The notes beneath the pieces are model-generated. The model was not told where the DNA came from and searched no databases. It was given only the letters and a program-made list of their open reading frames with translations. Shown piece by piece: positions 18,291-26,838 of a stretch of DNA of 64,000 nucleotides. How positions within the stretch are numbered: the first letter of the stretch is position 1; each line of letters begins with the position of its first letter. The position numbers and the translations under genes were made by a program. Source of the DNA: Sphingobium sp. EP60837 (GTDB taxonomy: Bacteria > Pseudomonadota > Alphaproteobacteria > Sphingomonadales > Sphingomonadaceae); NCBI RefSeq assembly GCF_001658005.1, contig NZ_CP015987.1, positions 736,001 through 800,000 of the forward strand. The letters are read 5' to 3'.

Positions 18291-19423
18291 ATGGTGAGAG
18301 AGCCTGGACCTGAGCAGACGGCACTCGAGATAGTGACGCTCGAGGAGTTGGTTCCTGCGGATCACCTGCTGCGCAAGATCGACGCGGGCGGCCTGCGTTG
18401 GATCCGACACTGATGTTCAAGGCGCTGTTCCTTGGCTATTTGTTTGGGGTTCGCTCGGAACGGCACTTGCCGCGAGATCCAGGTCAACGTTGCCTATCGC
18501 TGGTTCCTGCGGCTGCGGCTGACCGGTGCGATCCTCGATGCCTCGACGGTGTCGCAGAACCGGCGTCGCCGCTATGGCGACACGACGGTGGCGCAGGAGA
18601 TATTCGACCGGATTGTCGAGCAGGCGATCGGCCATGGCCTGGTGGATAGCACGGTGCTGTACACCGACAGCACCCATCTTAAGGCCAACGCCAACAAGAA
18701 CAAATATGACAAGGCAGTCGTCGCCAAATCGCGCTCGGACTATTGGGAGGCGCTCGACGCCGCGATCACCCAGGAGCGACGGGAACGCGGCCTCAAGCGA
18801 TTGTCTATCTCGGACGCCTCGACCGGCAGCGCGAGCGCTTTGGCTTTCCTGTCGCGGCGGTGGGGCTCAATGCCGGATACGCTACCGCCGGCATTGCTCA
18901 AGGGCTAGAGGAGCGCGGCATTCTCGGTCTTACCGGCTATCGCAACCCGACCCCGCCTAAGCCTGGTATGATGCGCAAGAGCCGCTTCCATTGGGAGCCG
19001 GACCAGGACAGCTATCGCTGTCCCGAAGGTCAGCTGCTGCCCTTGCTGCCCTATGCCACGACCGATCGCCATGGCTATCGCCACTACAAGTCTGACCCCG
19101 CGATCCGCCGGCAATGCCCGCTACTCGCCTCCTGCACCAGCGCCGCCAAGCCCCAACGCGTCATCACCCGCCATGTCTGGCAGGACATCAGAGACCGATG
19201 CGAGGGCCATCGTCTCACCCCTTAGGGTAAGGCCGTCTGCAAGCGCCGCAAGGAAACCGTCGAGCGCTCCTTCGCCGACGCCAAGCAGCTATATGGTCAT
19301 CGTTATGCGCGCTTCCGAGGCCGAATAAGGGTCGCTTGCCAGTGCCTCCTCGCCGCAGCCGCCCAGAACATCAAGAAGATCGCCCTCGCCCTGACCCGCC
19401 AGTCAAACCCCCGACCGGATTGA
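18291..19423 (+). pseudogene. Decayed IS1182-family transposase
   Basis: Pieces of one IS1182/IS5-superfamily DDE transposase lie in order but in different frames. The N-terminus (EELVPADHLLRKID) runs from ATG 18291. An internal deletion near 18385-18400 removes the usual segment before ALDPTLMFKALFLGYLFG. A frameshift near 18470 leads to EIQVNVAYRWFL and SQNRRRRYGD, including the catalytic YTDSTH Asp region. Another frameshift near 18815 leads to GYRNPTPPKPG, RHVWQDIRDRCEG and then a TAG stop at 19223-19225. Translation continues in frame after it with GKAVCKRRKETVERSFADAK, which holds the catalytic Glu region, to a stop at 19421. One deletion, two frameshifts and one nonsense codon make it inactive. 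It separates TonB receptor 1 from the next catabolic genes. Confidence 0.9.
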
Positions 19424-19627
19424 ACAGGTGCGCCCGCGGCCCTTCTCAAAAAACCAGCGCCGCACATCTTCAAAAACAAAACCCCGCCAGCCCTTTTTCT
19501 TTCCGGTCAGGCGGAAGGTTGCATCGCAGGGGGTGCTGGCCGCTGGCGGTCGCTCGGCCATGATGTCATCATCGTCTTTTAGGACTCGCGCCGGCGGCCA
19601 ATCGCCGGGCACGTAGAGGAGGGCGAG

Positions 19628-20707
19628 GTGGCAAGCATCGCAACGGGCACGGCCGCGGACATGCGGCCAGTCGCGCCGCCCATTCAAATCGATAATGTCT
19701 ATACGCCCGCGCAGCACGCGATGCTACTAGACATGATCCGGAACTATGGTCCGTGGCCGATGGTGACCAAGGGACGATTCCAGAATATTGAGCAGATCGC
19801 GGCTTCGACGAGCGGCCGTATCCAGCCCAACATGTCTATGGACCATTTCATCGTCGCGCAGTTTCGCGGCTGGGTCGCGAGCCATGGGACCAGCTATTAT
19901 ACCGAACTGGATGACATATTCCTCGACCCCAGGCTGCGCGCGCATGCGCGGGCCTATTGGGGCGCGGGTCTGGCGAGGCCGACCTTCATGTATTTCAGCC
20001 TCTCAGGGCCGTTCGAGGCGACCGATCCCGGCCACATAGACGGCGTGACCTTCCGCGGCATCCGCAAGGAAAATGCACCGCTCTGGATCCTGTCGCTGAT
20101 GGGCAAGTCGGGGCTGTTCGACAGGTGGATGGTGAAGATGACGCAGGTGGTCGCCTGGTGGTGCAAATGTCCGACCGGCGGCTTTACCTATTGGCCGGAC
20201 GGCATCGCCGGACAGCCGCAGCGCGTGACCGCGCCGATGTGGAACAAGGGCCTGATCTGCCAGAATGAGCGCATGTATCACCGGCCCGAGTCAAATGGTC
20301 CGCCTGCGCGGCGCATCTATGAAGGGCTATCGTTCGACACGGAACTGGGCGTCGATGCGGATGACCGCGATCGCTGGCTGATGAAGACGGGGGATACCAT
20401 CAACGCGGTGCTGCATACGGATGACCTTCGGTTGATGCTGCATTGGAACGCGGAGGTCTATCATGACCTGGATGATCTGAAGCTCCATTCCGATCACCGA
20501 GACGACCTGACCCACGACATGGTCGCGGAGATCTTCATGGCCGATTTGCGGCGGAGGGGCATATCCTTCGATCCGCCGTCCGACCCCTATGATGACATGG
20601 CCTTCATCGGGGTACTGAACGACGCCTATAATCCGGGGCGGCCGCAACATTATCCGCCCGGCACCAAGCCGCTGTCGCTGATCCGGCGGGAGGAGACCGC
20701 ACCATGA
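19628..20707 (+). CDS. Unassigned protein with possible non-heme iron HxD...H motif
   Basis: A 359-residue protein of a family I cannot name. GTG 19628 is strongly supported by AGGAGGGCGAG immediately upstream. The middle contains FMYFSLSGPFEATDPGHIDG, in which HID resembles the HxD of the iron-binding facial triad in phytanoyl-CoA-dioxygenase-like proteins, and about 85 residues later NERMYHRPESNGPPARR offers a distal His and an Arg, the spacing expected for 2-oxoglutarate/Fe(II) enzymes. This is an inference from motif spacing only. No signal peptide is visible, although the Trp/Phe-rich centre (MVKMTQVVAWWCKCP) is hydrophobic. The stop overlaps the start of the lipocalin-like gene by 4 bp (ATGA), so the two are translationally coupled and probably act together. 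Confidence 0.75.
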   Translation: MASIATGTAADMRPVAPPIQIDNVYTPAQHAMLLDMIRNYGPWPMVTKGRFQNIEQIAASTSGRIQPNMSMDHFIVAQFRGWVASHGTSYYTELDDIFLDPRLRAHARAYWGAGLARPTFMYFSLSGPFEATDPGHIDGVTFRGIRKENAPLWILSLMGKSGLFDRWMVKMTQVVAWWCKCPTGGFTYWPDGIAGQPQRVTAPMWNKGLICQNERMYHRPESNGPPARRIYEGLSFDTELGVDADDRDRWLMKTGDTINAVLHTDDLRLMLHWNAEVYHDLDDLKLHSDHRDDLTHDMVAEIFMADLRRRGISFDPPSDPYDDMAFIGVLNDAYNPGRPQHYPPGTKPLSLIRREETAP

Positions 20708-21201
20708 GCGGCCTGCCCCAGAGACTGACCCGGCCCGAGATGAACGCAGCGCAGGCCTTCGCCGCCTTTACCGGCGGATGGCAGCTGGTGTTGTGGACAA
20801 CCTTTCACTCGGACGGGACGAAGGATTATCCCTTTGGAACCGATGCCGTAGGCCAGATCATGTATAGCGCCGATGGGCATATGAGTTGCCATCTGATGCG
20901 GCCCGACCGGCCGCTGTTCGGGAAGCCCAGCGTCTATCAGGTGAGCGATGAGGAACTTGGCGCGTCTATGCGCGGCTATAGCGGTTATTTTGGCCGATAT
21001 TCGATTGATGCCATGGCAGGCGTCATCACCCATCATGTCGATGGCGCATGGTATCCCGACTGGATCGGTTCCGACCAGCCGCGCCGCTATGCCTTCTCCG
21101 GCGACAGGCTCTTTCTGGAGACAGAGATCGGCACAGACTTGGTGCGGATCGAATGGCGGCGGGTGGTTACGGATGAAGCGAGGCGGCTAAACGAAGCTTG
21201 A
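20704..21201 (+). CDS. Lipocalin-like domain protein
   Basis: A 165-residue protein that looks like a lipocalin-like beta-barrel: FTGGWQLVLWTT as the GxW-type first strand, GQIMYSADGHMSCHLMRPDRP as the second and third strands, and closing strands GDRLFLETEIG and VRIEWRRVV. Such proteins in fungal and bacterial gene clusters bind hydrophobic small molecules and sometimes catalyse isomerisation or cyclisation. It is cytoplasmic by sequence (no leader). Its start overlaps the end of the preceding gene by ATGA; it is followed by convergent minus-strand genes. Confidence 0.75.
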   Translation: MSGLPQRLTRPEMNAAQAFAAFTGGWQLVLWTTFHSDGTKDYPFGTDAVGQIMYSADGHMSCHLMRPDRPLFGKPSVYQVSDEELGASMRGYSGYFGRYSIDAMAGVITHHVDGAWYPDWIGSDQPRRYAFSGDRLFLETEIGTDLVRIEWRRVVTDEARRLNEA

Positions 21202-21216
21202 TGGCAAGCGGCGGGA

Positions 21217-21618
21217 CTATCGCCGCAGTCTGGACGCCAGTGGCAGGACATGCGTTCTCGTGAGCGGTGCCGGAGGCATCGGCTCGGCCTCCAGTAAATC
21301 GACCCCGATGGCTTCCGCTCTTTCCGCCCCGACGGCAAGGGCTGGCGAGCGCGGTCGGCTTGCACCACATGGCCTGCTTCATCGGCTGCGGGGGAGGAAA
21401 ATTGGCCGATATACGGGTTTCATCCTCGTGCAGCGTCCACCCAACTCTTCCAGCAATTCGCGTTGCGGTGCGGGGAAGGGGGTTTCGCTCTCTTCAATCT
21501 TGCCGCCTGCCTGCATAAACCAAGGCGTCCCCGCTTTGCGCACAAGGAGCATGCGACCTCTATCGCTGTCGATCAGGGCGGCGGCGATGCGGATCGTTGG
21601 GGCGCGGGCGGTGCTCAT
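21217..21618 (-). pseudogene. Frameshifted Nudix hydrolase
   Basis: The N-terminal 79 codons (21618 down to 21379) form a good Nudix domain with a complete Nudix box GKIEESE-x7-RELLEELGG, then run into PVYRPIFLPRSR and a stop. The next expected segment, GQFSSPAADEAGHVVQAD, exists in another frame directly downstream, and the C-terminus, AERAEAIGVDLLEAEP followed by APLTRTHVLPLA, is back in the first frame, ending at TAG 21217-21219. Two compensating small indels therefore break one gene of about 130 codons. Either it is a pseudogene or only the short product is made. Its start overlaps the preceding NTF2 gene stop by 1 nt (TGATG). Confidence 0.72.
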
Positions 21619-22010
21619 CAGCCGTGCATGGCCGCCATCATCCGCGCCGCAAGCGCTTCAGGCACGCGAAGGGGGTTAAGATGTTCCGCCACGGACGAAA
21701 TGCGGCCGTCCTTGAAGCCGAAGATGAAGGCATAATCGTTGGTGTAGAGCTGATCGCCCTCGAAGACGCCCTTCGATCGGACTTGCGCTGCGGCGCGGTC
21801 CGCTTCGGCAATGATGGCGTCAATGTGAAAGGCAAGTCCATCTTGGAAGAGGGACTTCAGCATCCGCGGCACAGCCCGATACAGGCCCGCCTCCATATCA
21901 CCGGCGGTGGTCCAGCAAGTGAGGTCCGGGGCGAAGAGATCGTCCGGGAAGGCGCCGGCGGTAAGCCCTTCGAAAAAGCGAAGCACTTGCCGCCGGTTTG
22001 CCTCAATCAT
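21618..22010 (-). CDS. NTF2/SnoaL-like protein
   Basis: A 130-residue NTF2-superfamily protein: an N-terminal helix pair (EANRRQVLRFFEGLTAG), DDLFAPDLTCWTTAGD in the position of the active-site turn, and C-terminal strands AFIFGFKDGRISSVAEHLN that match the SnoaL / ketosteroid-isomerase-like fold. Its start overlaps the end of the KstD-like gene by 4 bp, so it is coupled to that flavoprotein and probably acts on the same ring system as an isomerase or dehydratase. The classical KSI Tyr/Asp/Asp set is not obvious here, unlike in the protein at 62.9-63.4 kb. Confidence 0.8.
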   Translation of the reverse strand: MIEANRRQVLRFFEGLTAGAFPDDLFAPDLTCWTTAGDMEAGLYRAVPRMLKSLFQDGLAFHIDAIIAEADRAAAQVRSKGVFEGDQLYTNDYAFIFGFKDGRISSVAEHLNPLRVPEALAARMMAAMHG

Positions 22011-23695
22011 GCGTTGGCGCCGGTCATGTGGCGGGCCGCCACATAAGCGGAGGTCATGGCGGGTCCGATCGTGACGCCTGCGCCGGGGTAGCTTTCACCC
22101 ATGGCTGAGGCAGCATTGTTGCCGACCGCATAGAGCCCGGTGATGGGTTCGCCCGTGTCGTCGAGCACCTGCGCCTTGGCGTTGGTCAGCAGGCCGCCAT
22201 TAGTGCCGATGTCGCCCGGATAGATGGGCAGAGCGTAGAAGGGCCCCTTGTCCAGCGGCCGGAGGCAGGGGTTGGGGACGTGGCGGAAATCGCCATACAT
22301 CTTATCGTAGGCGGCCTCGCCCCGGTGGAATTCGGGGTCCTCGCCCTTGGCCGCATGGGTGTTGAAACGGGCCACCGTTTCAGACAGCGTCGCGGGATCG
22401 ACGCCGATCTTGCGCGCCAATTCCTCGATCGAGCGGCCCTGCTTCAGGATGCTGCGCACGCCCTTGCTATGCAGGAAGGTGGGCATCAGCGGGTAGAGCG
22501 GCCCCATCGGGAATTTGTGGCGGTAAGTGTGATCGAAAATCATCCAGCTGGGATTGGCGTCGCCATGTTCGGCATCGCGCCGCGCCATCTGCTGCCCGAC
22601 GATATGGTAGGAGGCGGCCTCGTTAAGGTAACGCTTGCCGCTCTGGTTAACCATGATGCAGCCCGGCAGCGCGCGTTCGACGGTGCAGAGGCGCCCGCGA
22701 TCTTCGCCCGGCACGTAGAAAACCGGCGCGGCCCAAGCCGATTGCAGGTTGAGCGTACGCGCGCCGATCGCCTCGCCCGCGCGGATGCTGTCACCGGTAT
22801 TGCTGGTAACGCCGCCCGAATATTGGGCAGTGGGATAGAGCGGCGCGTTGGCGTTGCGCATCGTCTGGTTCTTGTCGAAACCGCCCGCTGCCAGCACCAC
22901 GCCCTGGCGGACGCCGATGCGGTAGGGCTTGCCGTCCTTTTCGACGATAGCGCCCGTCACCCGGTCGCCTTCGCGTACCAGGTCGATGAGCGGCGTGTTC
23001 AGCCAGAGCGGCACGCCTCGATCGTTGAGCGCCATGCGCAGGCCGCCGGTCAGTGCATTGCCCAGCGTCAGTCGGCGGTCCTTGCGTGAGGTGAGGCGGA
23101 AGGGAAGGTCGAGCCAGTAGCGCGCCATGCTTACGGCGAGATTCTTCATCCAGCCCTTGGTGCGGTAGAGCAGTTCGCTGGTTTCGGTGAAGTGCCAGTT
23201 GATGTAGCCGAACAGGCTGGCCGCAGGGGAGGCGAAGCGCAGGGAGCGGACTTCGTTGCCGAGCGGCTTGCCGCTGATCGGGAGGGGCAGGTGTGTGCGG
23301 TAGCCCTGGGCCGAGCCGCCCGGATTTTCCGCATGATAATCGGGATAGGGGAAGGCCATATATTGGACCGGCGTGTTCGCCATGACCCAGCGCAGCATGG
23401 GCGCTGCGTTATCGACGAAGGCGCGGATATTTTCGTCCGGAACATTGTCGGCGGAGAGCGCCCGCAGGTAGGTGAAGGCGTCGTCCAGATTATCCTCAAA
23501 GCCCGCGGCCTTGGCGACGTCACTGCGGGGAATCCAGATGCCGCCGCCCGAGGTGGCAGACGTGCCGCCCCAAAGGTCAGCCTTTTCCACGATCAGCACG
23601 TCCGCACGGTTATGCGCACCGACCAGGCCCGCGAGCAGGCCGCCCGCGCCCGACCCGACCACGAGGATATCGACTTCCTTATCCCAATTACTCAT
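22007..23695 (-). CDS. KstD-like FAD-dependent dehydrogenase
   Basis: A 562-residue flavoprotein of the fumarate-reductase/3-ketosteroid dehydrogenase family. The FAD dinucleotide motif is VVGSGAGGLLAG at about 11-22, followed by EKADLWGGTSATSGGGIWIP; GVVLAAGGFDKN is the second FAD contact. The C-terminus has FYALPIYPGDIGTNGGLLT and YPGAGVTIGPAMTSAYVAARH, as in 3-ketosteroid delta1- or delta4-dehydrogenases, which introduce a ring double bond. Specificity between the delta1, delta4 and non-steroid 3-keto acyl types cannot be decided. ATG 23695 is preferred over an opening about 84 bp upstream because the Rossmann strand then starts at residue 8. It is followed, with overlaps, by NTF2 and Nudix genes and is divergent from the BVMO gene. 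Confidence 0.85.
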   Translation of the reverse strand: MSNWDKEVDILVVGSGAGGLLAGLVGAHNRADVLIVEKADLWGGTSATSGGGIWIPRSDVAKAAGFEDNLDDAFTYLRALSADNVPDENIRAFVDNAAPMLRWVMANTPVQYMAFPYPDYHAENPGGSAQGYRTHLPLPISGKPLGNEVRSLRFASPAASLFGYINWHFTETSELLYRTKGWMKNLAVSMARYWLDLPFRLTSRKDRRLTLGNALTGGLRMALNDRGVPLWLNTPLIDLVREGDRVTGAIVEKDGKPYRIGVRQGVVLAAGGFDKNQTMRNANAPLYPTAQYSGGVTSNTGDSIRAGEAIGARTLNLQSAWAAPVFYVPGEDRGRLCTVERALPGCIMVNQSGKRYLNEAASYHIVGQQMARRDAEHGDANPSWMIFDHTYRHKFPMGPLYPLMPTFLHSKGVRSILKQGRSIEELARKIGVDPATLSETVARFNTHAAKGEDPEFHRGEAAYDKMYGDFRHVPNPCLRPLDKGPFYALPIYPGDIGTNGGLLTNAKAQVLDDTGEPITGLYAVGNNAASAMGESYPGAGVTIGPAMTSAYVAARHMTGANA

Positions 23696-24023
23696 TATAG
23701 CCCCATTCCGGTACGGATGTTTCCACGCGGGTGACCGGCGTGCCGGGCTTATCGCCGGTGCGCCGTTTCCCTCCCGCAAACTTCACGCGAACTGTGCCTT
23801 TCCACGCCATAATGTCAACTTCTTGCGTAGCAAGCTGGCGTTTTAGGATGCAGCAAGGACTAAAACCCGCTGCCCCCGAACAAAGTCTTCCGAGACGATG
23901 AACGCACTGGGCCAATCGAACTGACGCCGCCTCCTCACTCTTCCTCCTATCCGGATCGGTGCGGTTGGTCGTTGCTGCCGTTGCAACAGATCCATAGCCC
24001 GGGCAGCGTAAGGAGATAGATTG
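23696..24023. promoter_or_regulatory. Divergent promoter region, KstD-like / BVMO
   Basis: 328 bp without a gene between two divergent catabolic starts. It contains a short perfect inverted repeat CTTGC-GTA-GCAAG (23822-23834) and an 8-bp palindrome GTTGCAAC near 23980. Either could be an operator; no convincing -35/-10 pair was fixed. The BVMO ribosome site AAGGAG lies at its right edge. Confidence 0.45.
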
Positions 24024-25973
24024 ATGACCGTTGCGCTGACCGAAGATCAGAAACTGCCGCTTGCCGAAGACCAGGCGCTGCGCGATGCGTTGGCGGCGGC
24101 TGACCTGCCGACATTGCTGATGACCTATGTGCATCTGAGCCGCGACATGGCCCTGCTCGACAAGTTTCAGCCGCATGTCCATGCGCTGAGTTCTGGTAAG
24201 CAGACTGCTGTTCCCGACGATCTGGCGGCGGAGCTTCGCGAGAAGATGCGGGCGTTGCTGACCAGTCCGAACGAGGCCGATTTGACCATCCCAGAGCCCG
24301 CGCTGCTGCAGCGGATCATGAGTGTCGGCATGGGGGAACCGGTTTCGAAAGAGTTCATCCCGTTGCTGCTCGAACAATCGGGTCTTGGGCCGCAGCATGA
24401 CCGGTCGCACCGCCCTGCGCGCCAGCAGATCCCGCAGGGGTTCAAGGTGCTGATCATCGGCGCGGGCATCAGCGGCCTCGCCGCCGCGATCAAGCTGAAG
24501 GAAGGCGGCTATGATTTCGAGGTAATCGAGAAGAATTCCGAGGTCGGCGGCACTTGGTGGGTGGCGCGCTATCCGGGTGCTGGCGTCGATACGCCGAGCC
24601 ATTTCTATTCCTATTCCTTCGCGCTCAATCCTGAATGGTCCACCTACCGTCCGCGTGGGCGCGAGATGCTCGACTATCTGATCCGCGCGTCCCACAGCTA
24701 TGGCGTGCGCGACCATATCCACTTCGAAACCGAAGTGCTGGGCATGCGCTGGATCGAGGATGAGCAGGTCTGGGAGGTCGAGCTCAACGACAAGCATGGC
24801 GGCAAGTCCACCGTGCGGGCCAATGCCGTCATCAATGCGCATGGACGCCTTAGCCGCTGGGTCTGGCCCAAGATCGAGGGTCTGAAGGACTTTGAAGGGC
24901 CACTGGTCCACACTGCCGAATGGGACCCGGACCTGGACCTGAAGGGCAAGCGGGTGGCGATGGTCGGCACGGGCGCGAGCGCCGCGCAGTGCGGCCCTGC
25001 GATCGTCGATGAGGTGGAGCATCTCACCGTCTTCATGCGGTCCGGCCATTGGGTGGTGCCGAGCGAATGGGCCGCCGCCAAGGTGCCCGAAGGCGTGCAA
25101 TGGGCGATGCGGCACATCCCCTTCTATCTCGCCTGGTTCCGTTTTGGCATCTATTGGACCGGGTCGGACGGGCTCTATTCCAACCTGATTAAGGATCCCG
25201 AATGGCCCGCCGAGAGCCCTTCGGTTTCGCTGGTTAACGAACGGCTGCGAAAGTTCTGCATGTCGAACTTGGAGGCGAAGCTGGGCGACCGGCCGGACCT
25301 GATGGAAAAGCTGACGCCGGACTGCCCGGTTTTTTCCAAGCGGATCGTCATGGACACCAACTGGCTGACCATGTTCCGCCGCGATAATGTGACGCTGGAG
25401 ACGGCGGGGATCGAGCGCGTGCTCCCTGGTGCGATCAGGACCGCCGATGGCACCGAACATCGCGTCGATGCCATCATTCTGGCGACCGGCTATGATGTGG
25501 CGCGCATGGCGGGATGGCTGGACATTATCGGGCGTGATGGCGTCAACCTGCGAGAGCTATGGGGCGATGAGGACCCGGTCGGTTATTTCGGGCTGATGGT
25601 CCCTGGCTTCCCGAATTATTTCCACATCATGGGTCCCAATGCGGGTCCGAACCATGGCGCGGGCGTCAACCTGATGGCAGAGGCGCAGGTTCATTATATC
25701 CTGGAGTGCCTGGATCATCTGGTGGAAACCGGGGCGAGCGCGATGGAGCCGACGGAGGACGCCAACGCTACGTTCAACGATCGGGTGCAGGGTCAGATGC
25801 CCAAGATGATCTGGACCCATCCCAAGGCCAACAGCTACTACAAGAACAGCAAGGGCCGGGTGATCGGCTCCTGGCCTTTCCGCATGCTCGACTATTGGAA
25901 TGAATCGCGCGAGCCGAAGCTCGACGACTTCGTCATCCATGAGAAGGCGACGGCGGAAGAGACGGCCGCCTGA
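24024..25973 (+). CDS. Flavin-dependent Baeyer-Villiger-type monooxygenase with N-terminal extension
   Basis: A 649-residue class B flavoprotein monooxygenase. A 135-residue N-terminal extension precedes the first Rossmann motif (IIGAGISGLAA, Gly146 onward). EVGGTWWVARYPGAG-DTPSHFYSYSF is typical of type I BVMOs, and the fingerprint FEGPLVHTAEWD occupies 290-301, followed by the NADPH motif VAMVGTGASA. Length and extension resemble 4-hydroxyacetophenone monooxygenase (about 640 residues). It should insert oxygen next to a ketone to give an ester or lactone. The true start is the ATG after TTG 24021, with AAGGAG 8 nt upstream. A terminator hairpin follows directly. Confidence 0.9.
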   Translation: MTVALTEDQKLPLAEDQALRDALAAADLPTLLMTYVHLSRDMALLDKFQPHVHALSSGKQTAVPDDLAAELREKMRALLTSPNEADLTIPEPALLQRIMSVGMGEPVSKEFIPLLLEQSGLGPQHDRSHRPARQQIPQGFKVLIIGAGISGLAAAIKLKEGGYDFEVIEKNSEVGGTWWVARYPGAGVDTPSHFYSYSFALNPEWSTYRPRGREMLDYLIRASHSYGVRDHIHFETEVLGMRWIEDEQVWEVELNDKHGGKSTVRANAVINAHGRLSRWVWPKIEGLKDFEGPLVHTAEWDPDLDLKGKRVAMVGTGASAAQCGPAIVDEVEHLTVFMRSGHWVVPSEWAAAKVPEGVQWAMRHIPFYLAWFRFGIYWTGSDGLYSNLIKDPEWPAESPSVSLVNERLRKFCMSNLEAKLGDRPDLMEKLTPDCPVFSKRIVMDTNWLTMFRRDNVTLETAGIERVLPGAIRTADGTEHRVDAIILATGYDVARMAGWLDIIGRDGVNLRELWGDEDPVGYFGLMVPGFPNYFHIMGPNAGPNHGAGVNLMAEAQVHYILECLDHLVETGASAMEPTEDANATFNDRVQGQMPKMIWTHPKANSYYKNSKGRVIGSWPFRMLDYWNESREPKLDDFVIHEKATAEETAA

Positions 25974-25982
25974 TCTTGGCGG

Positions 25983-26011
25983 TAATGGGCGGGGCGCATC
26001 CCCGCCCATTA
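25983..26011. terminator. Bidirectional hairpin between BVMO and SDR genes
   Basis: A perfect 12-bp stem TAATGGGCGGGG / CCCCGCCCATTA (25983-25994 and 26000-26011) with loop CGCAT lies between two convergent genes. There is no long T-tract on either side. Confidence 0.7.
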
Positions 26012-26019
26012 TCTGAAGG

Positions 26020-26694
26020 TCAGACGCGGCCGGTGACAGGGATGCAAGCGCCTGTGATGGCAGATGCGCCATCGGACAGCAGGAAGGCGATGACGCTCGC
26101 GATCTGCGCAGGCGAAACCCAACGGGTGAAATCGGCGCTGGCCATGTCGGCCCGGTTGGCGGGCGTGTCGATGATCGAGGGCAGAACCGCGTTGACGCGC
26201 ACGCCATTGTCCTTTTCTTCCTCGGCCAGAGCTTCGGTCAGCTTGGCGATGCCCGCCTTGCTCGCGGCATAGGCGCCCATGCCCGCCGCCGCCTTGATCG
26301 CCGAGGCCGCGCCGATGCTAACCACCGCGCCACCGCCGTCACGAAGGGACGGCAGCGCGGCCCGAACTGCATTGACGGCCGTGCGCAGGTTGATGTCGAA
26401 CATCGTGGCCCAGGTGGCGATGTCGCCATCCGCGATGGTTTCCCAGCGGAAGGTGCCCGCCACATTGACGAGCGCTCCTAATGGGCCGCTCGCGCCGATC
26501 GCCTTTTCGATCGCGGCAGACGCTGCCGCAGGATCGGTGAGATCGATGTTGCCGAGATAGGCGCCAGCACCTACCGCGCCCGCGTCCGGTGCGCGGTCGA
26601 TGCCGGTCACCTTATGCCCAGCTTCTTCCAGCGCCTTCGTCACGGCCCGGCCCAGCACGCCTGCCGCGCCGGTCACGATCACGTGCGTCTTCAT
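26020..26694 (-). CDS. Short-chain dehydrogenase/reductase
   Basis: A compact 224-residue SDR: TGAAGVLG at about 8-15, the acidic IDRAPD after beta-2 suggesting NAD, NVAGTF, SIGAASAIKAAAGMGAYAASK with the Ser/Tyr/Lys set, and a short C-terminus ending ITGACIPVTGRV. It is shorter than the usual 250 residues but complete. It is last in a minus-strand series of four SDR genes and a GMC oxidoreductase; the 144-bp gap to the next SDR holds a GC-rich hairpin (26810-26826) that may partly end transcription between them. Confidence 0.86.
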   Translation of the reverse strand: MKTHVIVTGAAGVLGRAVTKALEEAGHKVTGIDRAPDAGAVGAGAYLGNIDLTDPAAASAAIEKAIGASGPLGALVNVAGTFRWETIADGDIATWATMFDINLRTAVNAVRAALPSLRDGGGAVVSIGAASAIKAAAGMGAYAASKAGIAKLTEALAEEEKDNGVRVNAVLPSIIDTPANRADMASADFTRWVSPAQIASVIAFLLSDGASAITGACIPVTGRV

Positions 26695-26838
26695 CTGACC
26701 TTCTCCTCTCTGTTTGCGAACTTCTGGTCCCGCATTGGCGGCCTTTTCGGATGGAGGAAAAAGCGGAAATACAGAAGGGCGGAATGCGGCCGTTTTGACG
26801 GGGAACCGCGCGGGGACAGGCCCCGCCCGGCTGTCTCG

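Noticed and set aside
23688..25460. Long open frame of about 590 codons on the minus strand opposite the BVMO gene
   Set aside because: It covers the BVMO coding sequence in antisense, shows no domain and has Arg/His/Asp-rich composition typical of antisense frames in high-GC genes.
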